DNA from: Nitrospira sp. BO4
GTDB lineage: Bacteria > Nitrospirota > Nitrospiria > Nitrospirales > Nitrospiraceae
Reading direction: 5' to 3'
Length of the DNA: 64,000 bases
NCBI GenBank assembly: GCA_030144965.1
Contig: JAMPUU010000025.1
Location: forward strand, 1-64,000
Below are positions 52,453-60,690 of this stretch, piece after piece. The notes under the pieces are model-generated. The model was not told where the DNA came from, made no database searches, and was given only the letters and a program-made list of their open reading frames with translations. Within the stretch, counting starts at the first letter, position 1. Each line of letters opens with the position of its first letter. Made by a program: the position numbers and the translations under genes.

Positions 52453-52893
52453 ATGAAAATCAACGCTGCTCTCTTTCTTCCAATCCTCTTATTGGGCGGA
52501 GTCTCCTGCGGGCCGACCACTGAAACCGTTGGAGCTCCCTTCAAGCTGACCGGCGACTTTACGTCGAGCACCTCCGGCAACAGCCCTCTCCCCGATCCTT
52601 CTGCCAAGGCTCGCCAGCGATTAGAACAGTTCGTGGCCCATGCCTATGATGGCGTGAGTTGCGATATTGCGCAGGGGCATGGCGAATATTTGACATCCTT
52701 GGCGGTCCTAGCGGGGATTCCGACCGACGCGCAGACCGCATTTCGAACGGAGATACAGAGCCGCTATACCGTGCTCTATGATCCCCTCTTGTCGCGTAAA
52801 GAAGCCGGGACACTGGTTGTAAACCACGCCTGGTCGGCCGGCTACGGAAAGACTGAAACACAGCATAACCCGTCTGCGGCGAGCGGTTTATAA
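52453..52893 (+). CDS. DUF3015-like lipoprotein (copy 2)
   Basis: The 146-aa protein has lipobox LLLGGVSC and the same domain as copy 1 (LEQFVAHAYDGVSCDIAQGH). An extra base after GKTE shifts the last 10 codons, so the end reads TQHNPSAASGL instead of SITRLRREVYE. The main domain is intact, so it is probably still functional. AGGAGGAAAAC precedes the ATG. Confidence 0.78.
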   Translation: MKINAALFLPILLLGGVSCGPTTETVGAPFKLTGDFTSSTSGNSPLPDPSAKARQRLEQFVAHAYDGVSCDIAQGHGEYLTSLAVLAGIPTDAQTAFRTEIQSRYTVLYDPLLSRKEAGTLVVNHAWSAGYGKTETQHNPSAASGL

Positions 52894-53012
52894 GTACACT
52901 TGGGCACTCGATTGCAAAAGGCGCAGTGAGTACTCATCACGGTACTTAAGCCGCGTTCCTCTTGCTGGTGCATAGATTCCGTTTAAGGGTGGTGAGTAAA
53001 TCTGGAAGCCCG

Positions 53013-53216
53013 ATGATAGCAACCGCCAAATACTGCCAACCATGCATCGACACGTTATTTCCGGACACAGTGAAGACGGAGAAAGAGAGACAGTTCCTCG
53101 ATGCCCATCTCTTCGCCCCTCGACCGGCCTCTGACTATGGTCCCACCAGCGAGGAAGGAACCTGCGAGAAATGCGGACAGCGCGCTCTCGTGACGTATTA
53201 TCGACTTCCTGGATGA
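53013..53216 (+). CDS. SP-D zinc-ribbon small protein
   Basis: The 67-aa protein from the ATG at 53013 reads AKYCQPCIDTLFPD, EKERQFLDAHLFAP, GTCEKCGQRALVTYYRLPG. It combines features of the 20401/20769 pair (EKERQF) and of the 25670 subgroup (TYYRLPG). It therefore links the two subgroups as one family. Confidence 0.7.
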   Translation: MIATAKYCQPCIDTLFPDTVKTEKERQFLDAHLFAPRPASDYGPTSEEGTCEKCGQRALVTYYRLPG

Positions 53217-53402
53217 GGACCGGATAAGGTGAAGAATCGTCCTGAACCTTCGATATGAAAGAACTTCATCCATCCTTCCTGTCAGGAAAACCACCCTCAT
53301 GCCTTTCATGCCGGATGATTTGTCAGAACATCTCGGCTCGAAGAGAAATGGAGAGATTACGCGAGCAATTCAGATCCCAGATCGATCCTGGAAGGGACAT
53401 AC

Positions 53403-53696
53403 TTAACTTTTGGCGATATGGTCGATTTTTTGGGCTAAGTCAAAGTCACGCTCGCTGATACCGCCCACATCGTGAGTCGATAAGTGCACCTTCACGGTGT
53501 CATAGACGTTGAACCACTCCGGATGATGAGCCATCGCCTCGGCTGCTTGGGCCACCTTGGTCATGAAGGCGAACGCCGTGACAAAATCTTTGAATTTATA
53601 CTCCTTGGAGAGCTTTCCGCGATCTAAGGACCAAGCGTTCAGGTTGGTTAAGCGTGCTCTGATCTCAGGATCTGATAATTTCCGTACCGCTGTCAT
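53403..53696 (-). CDS. Pterin-4a-carbinolamine dehydratase
   Basis: The 97-aa protein is a typical PCD/DCoH protein: VRKLSDPEIRARLTNLNAW, then AEAMAHHPEWFNVYDTVKV, HLSTHDVGGISERDFDLA. The His-His-Pro-x-Trp and STHDxGG motifs form the active site. It dehydrates 4a-hydroxytetrahydrobiopterin after aromatic hydroxylation or supports cofactor recycling. No phenylalanine hydroxylase gene is in the window. Confidence 0.92.
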   Translation of the reverse strand: MTAVRKLSDPEIRARLTNLNAWSLDRGKLSKEYKFKDFVTAFAFMTKVAQAAEAMAHHPEWFNVYDTVKVHLSTHDVGGISERDFDLAQKIDHIAKS

Positions 53697-53912
53697 AGCA
53701 ACCTCCCATGGTATTCCAAGCGCCTATGCGACCTCCCGATACTGAGCATACCAGTATCATTGTAGGCAATGCTGGCGAGAGGGGCCCCTAGCCGAAACCC
53801 CGGATGCCGACGCTCCCTTGCATGAGTAGTTCTTCACGCACTCTTCACTCGTCCTTCATTTCACTGCGGTACGCTGATGTATCGAACAAGGACAGGGGGG
53901 ATACGGGATACT

Positions 53913-54002
53913 ATGGACGCCAACTGGCTGATATTCGGAGCGGCGCTTCTCGGGGTCGTGGTGACGGCTGTCGTGGTCTATAGAAAGGACCACCAGTCGT
54001 AG
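53913..54002 (+). CDS. Tiny single-helix membrane peptide (29 aa)
   Basis: The sequence MDANWLIFGAALLGVVVTAV, then VVYRKDHQS, is one hydrophobic helix with a basic tail. A GGGGGGATACGGG stretch precedes the ATG, and a terminator hairpin follows at 54033, which together suggest a real transcript. Confidence 0.5.
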   Translation: MDANWLIFGAALLGVVVTAVVVYRKDHQS

Positions 54003-54032
54003 AAGTGCCTCCCTCGCAGGGCACTTCAGAGG

Positions 54033-54090
54033 AACCTATGGGCCGTCCTAGCTGTACTTGTGGGGCGGTTCCATAGGTTTCTCTTTTTGT
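54033..54090 (+). terminator. Rho-independent terminator
   Basis: AACCTATGG at 54033-54041 pairs exactly with CCATAGGTT at 54071-54079, with an inner GGCCG/CGG contribution. TCTCTTTTT follows. It ends the transcript of the small membrane peptide. Confidence 0.7.
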
Positions 54091-54186
54091 GGTTCAGATA
54101 TATGAAGAAGTGTTCACGATATCGTCATCGAGAATTCATGTTCGCCGTGTAGCCTTAAGAAAGAAGAGAAGGGAGGTGAGGACACC

Positions 54187-54267
54187 ATGTTAATGCTCAT
54201 TTAAGTATTCATATTGGCCGCCATATTCGGAGTGGCCTACGAGGTATTGCACCTTGCGGGTCGTTAA
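54187..54267 (+). pseudogene. Tiny membrane peptide gene with nonsense codon
   Basis: GGGAGGTGAGGACACC, an excellent ribosome site, precedes MLMLI, a TAA, then VFILAAIFGVAYEVLHLAGR in the same frame. The layout of one hydrophobic helix matches the neighbouring 53913 peptide. One base change removed the product, unless the TAA is a sequence error. Confidence 0.45.
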
Positions 54268-54825
54268 ACCGTGCGGAGCAAGGGACACTGTTACCGGCCA
54301 ATAGTGAGAACACGGCGGAACGGGCCTGAGGTCTCTTCTTTGTACTTGGGGTTGGTAGTCTGTTCAAACCACTTGCCGGGAGGTTTCTCCCTATCCCGAT
54401 CGGTGAGCACTGCCTGTTCTGCATCGGCAAGAGATCGAGTTTCCCCACTATCCTGTCGGAATCTAATTCTTTCTTGGTCATCTGCTGTACTCCATGAGTG
54501 CCTCGCCCGGAAAGGGGTGATACCGCACACTCCAAAGCTATCATCCATGCGGTCTAGTCGAATAGCTTTCTCGGTAACACTTCTTGGTCTTAACGGTGAT
54601 GTAACGCGATTGCCTCGGCTGGAGGTGGAACGTGACAGGCAAGGTGCTTCCGGGGGGGGGAAGGGGTCGGTGGGGCTTCGATAGAAGCGGCCTCCGAAAG
54701 TGGAATTCTGCTTCGTTGCCACAGCCGCGGTGGCCAATAAACCTTGCACCCATTGGGGTTGCTGCACAGGGGAAATCAGTCTCAAGCCCATGACGGGGAG
54801 CAAGGTATACCGATCCCGCGGGTCA
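54268..54825. other. Region with a 182-codon frame of doubtful status
   Basis: The minus-strand frame at 54291-54839 begins MALVIDPRDRYTLLPVMGLR and ends FRRVLTIGR. Its middle contains runs of Pro, Ser and Arg and shows no known domain. It may be a decayed exported protein. No repeat was found. Confidence 0.3.
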
Positions 54826-55053
54826 ATGACCAGAGCCATACTTTGGGAGGATTATAGACTGATCCTCACCCCGTCCCACTGCGGGATTGGCGGAAGCCCG
54901 CACGATAAGGCGGGTATCGAGTGGCGGGCGATTGTCCGTAATCTAACTAACGGAAACTCACCAGCTATCATCGAGCCCACGCAAACAGTTTTCCCATCCG
55001 GCTGGCATATGTTGCAAGAACCGAGTCGGATTCGGACAGTGGATCTTGGATAG
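54826..55053 (+). CDS. Doubtful small protein, SP-E-like start
   Basis: The 75-aa frame reads MTRAILWEDYRLILTPSHCG, then AGIEWRAIVRNLTNGNSPA. The 'Y+L.LTP...W' opening recalls SP-E proteins. It overlaps the opposite-strand SP-E gene by about 85 bases and lacks a good ribosome site. Confidence 0.3.
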   Translation: MTRAILWEDYRLILTPSHCGIGGSPHDKAGIEWRAIVRNLTNGNSPAIIEPTQTVFPSGWHMLQEPSRIRTVDLG

Positions 55054-55261
55054 GGCATTCAAGCATGTCCACGATACGTTTCGCCTCTTCCAAGGCTATC
55101 GATACGGCAGCATCACGAGAGGCAAAGATTCCCTCAGGATATCCTTGGCGATATCCCCAACAGGTTTCTCTGAATTCAATAATGCGATACTGGCAATGCC
55201 ACGTTCCGTCGGCTTGCCGTCTGGGAGTTAGCTCAATCTTGCGGTGCTTATAATCCAGCAT
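54968..55261 (-). CDS. SP-E family small protein, extended
   Basis: The 97-aa protein reads YKHRKIELTPRRQADGTWHC, QYRIIEFRETCWGYRQGYPE, GIFASRDAAVSIALEEAKRI, then a 28-residue tail. It is a close paralogue of 47472-47729. The tail may be read-through from loss of an original stop near 55050. Confidence 0.7.
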   Translation of the reverse strand: MLDYKHRKIELTPRRQADGTWHCQYRIIEFRETCWGYRQGYPEGIFASRDAAVSIALEEAKRIVDMLECPIQDPLSESDSVLATYASRMGKLFAWAR

Positions 55262-55530
55262 GGTCGTTTTCTCCAGCCATCACCATTTGCTGAGAAGTCC
55301 GTGAAAGAAGAAATGCAGAAGCGATGCCAGCTGCATGAAAGGGTTCCGCACAGCTTGTTCGCGAGATCGGCGGTGCCTTCGTTGGACAGTCACCAGAAGT
55401 TGCATAGCTACTGTTGATAAAGAAGCGAATGCGGTTTTCACCGTTCACGACTCCGCATCGCGGTGGTTGCGTTACTCACTGACCGTCAAGAGTCTCCCGT
55501 ACTGAAGTTACGGTGGTGTTAACGCGATGT

Positions 55531-55653
55531 TTATTTTGTGGCGTGAACCACGAACTGGTAAGCCAAGGTTGGTGCTGGTGGCATCAGAAATATGATTAGA
55601 CTCCCCCAGACAAAGGCCGCAGAGAAAACAGCTCGATAAGGTTGGTTCGACAT
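55531..55653 (-). CDS. Small membrane peptide (40 aa)
   Basis: The frame MSNQPYRAVFSAAFVWGSLI, then IFLMPPAPTLAYQFVVHATK has one hydrophobic helix followed by a second partly hydrophobic part. CAGGGGTATGAC precedes the ATG as a ribosome site. It lies next to the universal stress protein, transcribed in the same direction. Confidence 0.45.
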   Translation of the reverse strand: MSNQPYRAVFSAAFVWGSLIIFLMPPAPTLAYQFVVHATK

Positions 55654-55734
55654 GTCATACCCCTGCGAGAATCATCGTACCGGTTTGCGAGGAGTTACCT
55701 AACCGGGAAAACCCATAGGAAAGAATGATTTGGC

Positions 55735-56226
55735 TTAAGGCCTTGTGATAATCCAGATCGCTACGTCTTGCGCATCACGCAGTAGATGGTCAGTGATACC
55801 GCCGCCGAAGATTCGCGTGATTCCAGTCGTGCCCGTGCGGCCCACGACGATCGTGTCGTGATGTCCCTTTCTCGTTTCTTCGAGAATAGTAGTCGCAATG
55901 TCGTCCTCATGTCCAAACTTCAGGGCGACTCGGCTCTTGTCAAAGCCGGCACGGATCAATGTCTCGCAGGCTCGCTCGAGAATAGGGCATTCTGCCTCTT
56001 TTTCCTGCCTCAACCACGCCTCCCGTTCTTCCCTCAAACGATCGCTCAGCACTTCTTCCATGTGGGGATTTTCAGATCCGCCATGCTCCAATAAGCCGCG
56101 TGGTATGGGTTTAAGCACATGAAAGAGCGTAACGATGACATCTGGCGTCTGCCGCAGAAGCGACCCCACATATCGCACGGCATGCAACGCGTTTTCGGAT
56201 TCATCCACTGCCACAAGGATCCGCAT
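55735..56226 (-). CDS. Universal stress protein, UspA family
   Basis: The 163-aa cytoplasmic protein starts RILVAVDESENALHAVRYVG and ends with GRTGTTGITRIFGGGITDHL. The latter matches the ATP-binding G-x2-G-x9-G-S/T motif of Usp proteins. It binds ATP and is induced under stress or growth arrest in other bacteria. It stands alone; the RNA element copy 2 lies just upstream. Confidence 0.9.
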   Translation of the reverse strand: MRILVAVDESENALHAVRYVGSLLRQTPDVIVTLFHVLKPIPRGLLEHGGSENPHMEEVLSDRLREEREAWLRQEKEAECPILERACETLIRAGFDKSRVALKFGHEDDIATTILEETRKGHHDTIVVGRTGTTGITRIFGGGITDHLLRDAQDVAIWIITRP

Positions 56227-56282
56227 ATGTGACTCCGTGGTAAAGGGACGTGAGGTCTACAATTGTTAACGCCAAAAAGAAA

Positions 56283-56395
56283 GCTCCGTCCTGTTTCAGG
56301 AACGGAGCCCTCCACGAACAGCGCAATTTTTACATCATGTCCTCGATAGCGTTTCCGTTACCGGTTCGTAATGTTTCCACTGCTCTGTTCTTCTG
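56283..56395 (-). ncRNA. Candidate structured RNA (copy 2, partly degraded)
   Basis: On the minus strand GAACAG (56390-56385) and CTGTTC (56321-56316) enclose hairpins with CAGTG-GAAA-CATT and CGGTAACG-GAAA-CGCTATCG. In the second hairpin a T-G pair of copy 1 is C-G here. The third hairpin (GATGTAAAAATTG) has lost its GAAA. GGCTCCGTTCCTG...CAGGACGGAGC then TTTCTTTTT is the terminator. It may be a transcript of its own or a decaying duplicate. Confidence 0.4.
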
Positions 56396-56460
56396 TCATG
56401 CTATCATCTTCTTGTCTCGGCCGGTACTGGGAAACTCCCTAACATTCCGACCAAGGCATG

Positions 56461-56788
56461 AATGCAGGACGCATTCCCCCCTTCAATGCGATTAGTCGCC
56501 AAGACCTAGGCCGAGTACCGATCTGGAGGTATTTAGATTAACACCCGGTCTCAGTTTAAGAAATTCCTCGACCGGCTGCTCCACGCATGCTCCAATGCAA
56601 AAACAAAGGAACAATCGGAGGAGCGGCAATCGCTTCAGGACGGGACTAAATGAGAGCGATCGTGAACCAAGCCGATTACTGGCAGCGTTGAAGTTTGAGG
56701 AGGGTGCCCAGGAGCAGCTGCCGAAGAGGATGTAAGACCGACTATCCACGTGCCAGTCATACAGTAATAACGGGTGCGTCTATACGTC
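56461..56788. other. Intergenic, no supported gene
   Basis: Frames on the minus strand here are low quality. The region upstream of 56789 should contain that gene's promoter. Nothing else is recognised. Confidence 0.3.
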
Positions 56789-57115
56789 ATGGAGGAATCT
56801 GTGGACAGTGAAAGTGGTAAAGATGGAATGGGTCCGACAAAACTTCAGTCCATACGGGAATGTCTCGAAAAGCAATTCGTAGATGTGAAGTTCCGTCAGG
56901 ATATACGACCGACATTCACTTTTACCAACGGCGCCGGCAAGCAGTCCTGGCACCTCGTGATCAACGAGGCGTTTTTAGCTGACCCCATGTCCATCCAGGA
57001 GTTACGGCAATTCGTCGAGGACAAGGTCATCAAGAAGGTCCATCAGAATCCCGGCAAGCGAATTCAGATTTCAAAGTATCGGGACATCACCGTCGAAGAG
57101 AAAAATTTTTCGTAG
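56789..57115 (+). CDS. Hypothetical protein, paralogue of the 22928 gene
   Basis: The 108-aa protein reads KLQSIRECLEKQFVDVKFRQ, SWHLVINEAFLADPMSIQEL, HQNPGKRIQISKYRDITV. It shares the layout and the NPGKR motif with 22928-23224. It looks like a small alpha/beta domain. The function is unknown. A GTG at 56774 is an alternative start. Confidence 0.6.
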   Translation: MEESVDSESGKDGMGPTKLQSIRECLEKQFVDVKFRQDIRPTFTFTNGAGKQSWHLVINEAFLADPMSIQELRQFVEDKVIKKVHQNPGKRIQISKYRDITVEEKNFS

Positions 57116-57260
57116 CGTTCCTGCGGCGGAACAGAGGCTCGCCCAAGATCGACGAGCGGTCAGAATTCTTCGACTTGTGGTGCACGCATACAGCTTGAAC
57201 TGTTGCCATCTGGTCGATTGTTGGCAGTCACGCCAAAAAGACAGCTCCGTCCTGTTTCAA

Positions 57261-57533
57261 CTATTTTTTCGTATCTGGGATCTCCTTCAATGCTGCGCCT
57301 TGAAGAGTATTGATCTTCACGAGCCTTTCGATTTCGTTCCTTAACCGGTCATTTTCCTCTCTGAGAAATGCGATCTTGTCTGTCTGGAGTACTAGCTTTG
57401 TGTGAAAGTGCCAATAAAGCCCTCCTCCGATCAAAGAACAGACCGTTAATAACGCTATGCCAAACGACACCGGTGCGTGCTTCACCACTTGCCACTCCAC
57501 GCGTAACTTGGAGTCAGACTCGTTGGTCCCCAT
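57261..57533 (-). CDS. Membrane-anchored coiled-coil protein
   Basis: The 90-aa protein has a hydrophobic helix (VSFGIALLTVCSLIGGGLYW) followed by a heptad-patterned helix (LQTDKIAFLREENDRLRNEI) and a short tail. It probably forms a homodimer anchored in the inner membrane with the coil outside or inside. The 3' end lies next to half of the GCTCCGTCCTG hairpin seen at 56283. Confidence 0.6.
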   Translation of the reverse strand: MGTNESDSKLRVEWQVVKHAPVSFGIALLTVCSLIGGGLYWHFHTKLVLQTDKIAFLREENDRLRNEIERLVKINTLQGAALKEIPDTKK

Positions 57534-57751
57534 GTCTCACCCCCTTGGAAGTGGTGGTAGAATACGGGCATGTTTGATCGAGGGCAAGCTCGTCACACCT
57601 ATCTCGACGCCTCTTAAGCGTCCCCTCGCCGCTGCCCCTCGTTTGAGCCGGGCCACGCACAGCCCCTATATGTCCGTAATTGCGGCACTTCCTCTCGCCA
57701 TGTGATTTCTCCTCGGTCAGGTATACTTGATTCTTTGGGAAGAGCTTGATC

Positions 57752-57952
57752 ATGAACAAACCTCATACCAGATTTCTCTGCCGAACGTGCTGTATGAAGG
57801 CAGAACCAACCATTCCTCTCCTCGTCACTGAGTGGTTTGGCAACTGCCAGAAATGTGGAACGTGGGAGCAGCTCTGTTTTCATCGTTCCCGGCCAGTCCT
57901 CTATCCGACGACGTCGGGCTCATGTCCTAAATTTCAAGGGGACACACCCTAA
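57752..57952 (+). CDS. Small zinc-ribbon-like protein
   Basis: The 66-aa protein reads TRFLCRTCCMKAEPTI, then WFGNCQKCGTWEQLCF. The two CxxC knuckles indicate a zinc ribbon, distantly like SP-D, though the spacing and ending differ. Pro/Ser-rich C-terminus. GGGAAGAGC precedes the start. Confidence 0.6.
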   Translation: MNKPHTRFLCRTCCMKAEPTIPLLVTEWFGNCQKCGTWEQLCFHRSRPVLYPTTSGSCPKFQGDTP

Positions 57953-57987
57953 CGGCTACCCCGAGCGAACCTCTTTTACTTCTGCTG

Positions 57988-58605
57988 TTGACACCTCTTT
58001 CTCCACCACGTAGGTTTTTCCTCAGACCCTGTCGCGTATACACCCGGGACACGAACATTGTGGATTGGTCAGTGCTGATCAGCTTATTCGTGCTTCTCAT
58101 CCTCGGTGGAGCCGGCATGTTCTTTCTCCGCGGATTCATCGCGAAAACCAGGAAAGAGTTTCAAGGACATCAACCCGCCCTTCGTGTGACCAACCTCTCG
58201 ACGATGAATGCCGGAGATGTAATTACGTTGACACCGGAATTGGAAAACGCCGGGCGCGGAGCGGCCTTCGATTGCGTGCTCCAGCTGAGCGGATGGGACG
58301 GCGACTTTTCGGTGAAAACCATTCATCCTGAAGGGCCACGGCACCGGAAACACGCCATCCCGATCGTTCTTGGTCCGGAAGCGCCAATCCGGGCGAAACC
58401 CCTCAGCAGGTGCTATTTGCGATTATCTTGTCGTGATCGGTGGGAACTGCGGTACGAATGTTGGTACCCCGTCATTCAAGTGCAAAACCCAAACACTCAC
58501 CTTTACAACATTCACATCGATCTGACTCGGCCGGAACTGGCTGAACCGAACCTCTCATTTCCGGAGATGTGGAAGTTACTTCGGAGAACGTCTCTGAACA
58601 CCTGA
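57988..58605 (+). CDS. Membrane-anchored hypothetical protein
   Basis: The 205-aa protein has one N-terminal membrane helix (VLISLFVLLILGGAGMFFL), followed by a beta-rich domain with NAGRGAAFDCVLQLSG and LSRCYLRLSC. No family is recognised. The beginning before the helix (residues 1-25) may be a wrong start. Confidence 0.6.
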   Translation: MTPLSPPRRFFLRPCRVYTRDTNIVDWSVLISLFVLLILGGAGMFFLRGFIAKTRKEFQGHQPALRVTNLSTMNAGDVITLTPELENAGRGAAFDCVLQLSGWDGDFSVKTIHPEGPRHRKHAIPIVLGPEAPIRAKPLSRCYLRLSCRDRWELRYECWYPVIQVQNPNTHLYNIHIDLTRPELAEPNLSFPEMWKLLRRTSLNT

Positions 58606-58795
58606 TGGAATGCGGAGGCCGGACTGAGAGAGCGCGTCACACGACACTCTCCATCGCAGTTGCATTCCGATCTCCTGGACTTTACCATTTCGGTAACGGG
58701 ATCAAGAGGTGACCCAGTTATATGGCGATGTAAGGTTCGTGTCGGATGGACGACTGATCAGCAGTCGTCCTATCCAACGCCAAAAGGAGATTCTT

Positions 58796-59215
58796 ATGCC
58801 TCCTAAAGTACAGATCGCTCCAATCGTCAAAGTGACAAAGGCCGATGAAGAATGGAAGAAGCAGTTGTCGTCGACTGCCTACAGAGTATTACGGCATGAA
58901 GATACAGAACGCCCGTTTGTCAACCCGCTGCATGAGAACCACGAGTCCGGAATCTATTATTGTGCCGGCTGCGACTTACCGCTGTTCTCCTCCGAGCACA
59001 AGTTTGACAGCCGTACAGGCTGGCCCAGCTTCTGGCAGCCGATCGATCCCCGCGTGATCGAAAGCCGCACCGATTTCAAAATTTTTGTCCCTCGTACGGA
59101 GGTGCATTGCGCCCGATGCGAGGGTCACCAGGGTCACGTGTTTAAGGACGGGCCGAAGCCGACCGGCCTTCGCTATTGCATCAATGGGGTCGCACTGAAA
59201 TTCGTGGCCGGCTGA
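58796..59215 (+). CDS. msrB: Peptide-methionine (R)-S-oxide reductase
   Basis: The 139-aa enzyme, from an ATG with AAGGAG, reduces methionine-R-sulfoxide in proteins. It has two structural CxxC pairs (Cys56/59 and Cys105/108) for zinc, the FDSRTGWPSFWQP block, and the catalytic Cys128 in RYCINGVALKF. The in-frame upstream ATG at 58709 lacks a ribosome site. It is cytoplasmic, as no signal is present. There is no msrA neighbour. Confidence 0.95.
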   Translation: MPPKVQIAPIVKVTKADEEWKKQLSSTAYRVLRHEDTERPFVNPLHENHESGIYYCAGCDLPLFSSEHKFDSRTGWPSFWQPIDPRVIESRTDFKIFVPRTEVHCARCEGHQGHVFKDGPKPTGLRYCINGVALKFVAG

Positions 59216-59361
59216 TTGTGCCGGACTATCACTATTTTCTTTCGACCAACGGCCTTCCTGCACACCAGCGTAAGCGACCGGCCTCCCGTCAATCGCCGCT
59301 GGCACTCCCCGGCTGATTCGCGGTACAATTCGAGACCACGGATCATCGAGTTAACATTGTC

Positions 59362-60645
59362 ATGTTCCGCCGAGCACTACCGCCTACATCTCTTCTTCTC
59401 CTCCTTCCATTCCTTCTTTCGTGTGGTGAGACGGGCAGTCTGTTCGCGTCGAAGACAGACCCCTGTTCCTTGATGACGGTCGCAGATGCGGAACGAGCCC
59501 TCGGAGAACCGGTTCGGGAGGGAATTTCCACCGAACCGATGACCTGTCTCTTCCAAGCTCAACGCCACGAAGGCAATGCCGTCACCATTCAGCTTGATGA
59601 AGCCTCCGGCAAGGACCGGCGGACTTGGTTCAACAAAGAGCGCTTACGTCGCGACAGCCTCCTGATACCCGGCTTGGGTGACGGGGCGGTGAGAATCGAC
59701 TCCTCTCCTACCTTGTCCCGCCTGACTTTTATGCATAAGGATGCGCTGGTGACAGTGATCGTCGCCTCGACCAAACAGAATCATCTCGGTGAATCTGCCA
59801 CTGTGTTGAGCCGGACCGTCGCAACTCGCTATGGAGCGACGTTGACTGCGACGCTCCCACCCACTCCCACCGCCCCCCCGACCGATCACGGAATAAAGGC
59901 CGAACCCGTCCCTCTCACAGCTCCTGTCGCGCTCACGCAAACACATCCTGCTCCCTCCGGGACCCAGGTCGGGCCCCAGAAAGCAGCGGCTCTGAATTCC
60001 GGGAGCCTGATAGGAACGTGGCACGCTCGTGTGACACAGGGTACGACTCAACATGACCTGCTGCTCATCATCCAGCCGAACCTGGAGTGGTCGCTCTCTT
60101 CGATGATGCAATTTGAGGGTGTCTTGAATGCCGAAGCAGGGCTGTGGTCTCTCGAACGAGCGAACACCTTCAAGGGTCTTGGATGGAAAGGGACATACCG
60201 CAAGAATTCCCCGAACTCCTTTGCCAGCACCGGCAGCGTCCAGGCGACCTGGACGAGGCTTTCGATCGATCAAGACCCGCCGCACATTCCGGCTGAACTG
60301 TGGAAACTGCGGCGAGAAGCGACCAGCGTGCCGGTATTCCAACTCAAAACGGTCGATCCGGACTTGGTCGGCGCGTGGGAAGGAACCGGCACCTATGCGG
60401 GCGGATCCGCCACGTTCGTGTGGGCGATCAAACCCTCTGCGGCCACGAGCTTGCTGATCGTGGATACGCTCCGTGGAACCGTACAGACCAAAGACGGCAT
60501 CCCACAACTCCACCCCGTCCAAAAACAGCAACAACGGGTCAGCATCGTTGCCCTCCATGACCGTGGCTTTACGACGACTGATGGGAAAACCAATCTTCGA
60601 TGGAGCAAACTTCGTCCTGAATCGGTAGAAGATCGTCAGCTCTAG
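59362..60645 (+). CDS. Hypothetical lipoprotein (427 aa)
   Basis: The signal peptide ends LLPFLLSC, a lipobox. An N-terminal domain (20-165) has DPCSLMTVADAERALGEPV, which recalls DUF3558-like export domains. A Pro/Thr-rich linker follows (170-215), then a C-terminal beta domain with SLIGTWHARVTQG and LVGAWEGTGTYAGG repeats. It is probably periplasmic. No enzyme site is seen. It is followed after 45 bases by the dehydrogenase gene. Confidence 0.8.
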   Translation: MFRRALPPTSLLLLLPFLLSCGETGSLFASKTDPCSLMTVADAERALGEPVREGISTEPMTCLFQAQRHEGNAVTIQLDEASGKDRRTWFNKERLRRDSLLIPGLGDGAVRIDSSPTLSRLTFMHKDALVTVIVASTKQNHLGESATVLSRTVATRYGATLTATLPPTPTAPPTDHGIKAEPVPLTAPVALTQTHPAPSGTQVGPQKAAALNSGSLIGTWHARVTQGTTQHDLLLIIQPNLEWSLSSMMQFEGVLNAEAGLWSLERANTFKGLGWKGTYRKNSPNSFASTGSVQATWTRLSIDQDPPHIPAELWKLRREATSVPVFQLKTVDPDLVGAWEGTGTYAGGSATFVWAIKPSAATSLLIVDTLRGTVQTKDGIPQLHPVQKQQQRVSIVALHDRGFTTTDGKTNLRWSKLRPESVEDRQL

Positions 60646-60690
60646 CAATCGCGCTCGCCGATCACGCTCCCCCGGAAAGGAACCTTTCTC

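Noticed and set aside
53255-53458. 67-codon frame with PSCLSCRMIC, a possible zinc ribbon
   Set aside because: Only one knuckle, no family similarity, and its end overlaps the dehydratase gene on the other strand.
54291-54839. 182-codon minus-strand frame
   Set aside because: Composition rich in Arg, Pro and Ser without domains; too weak to call a gene, so described as doubtful.
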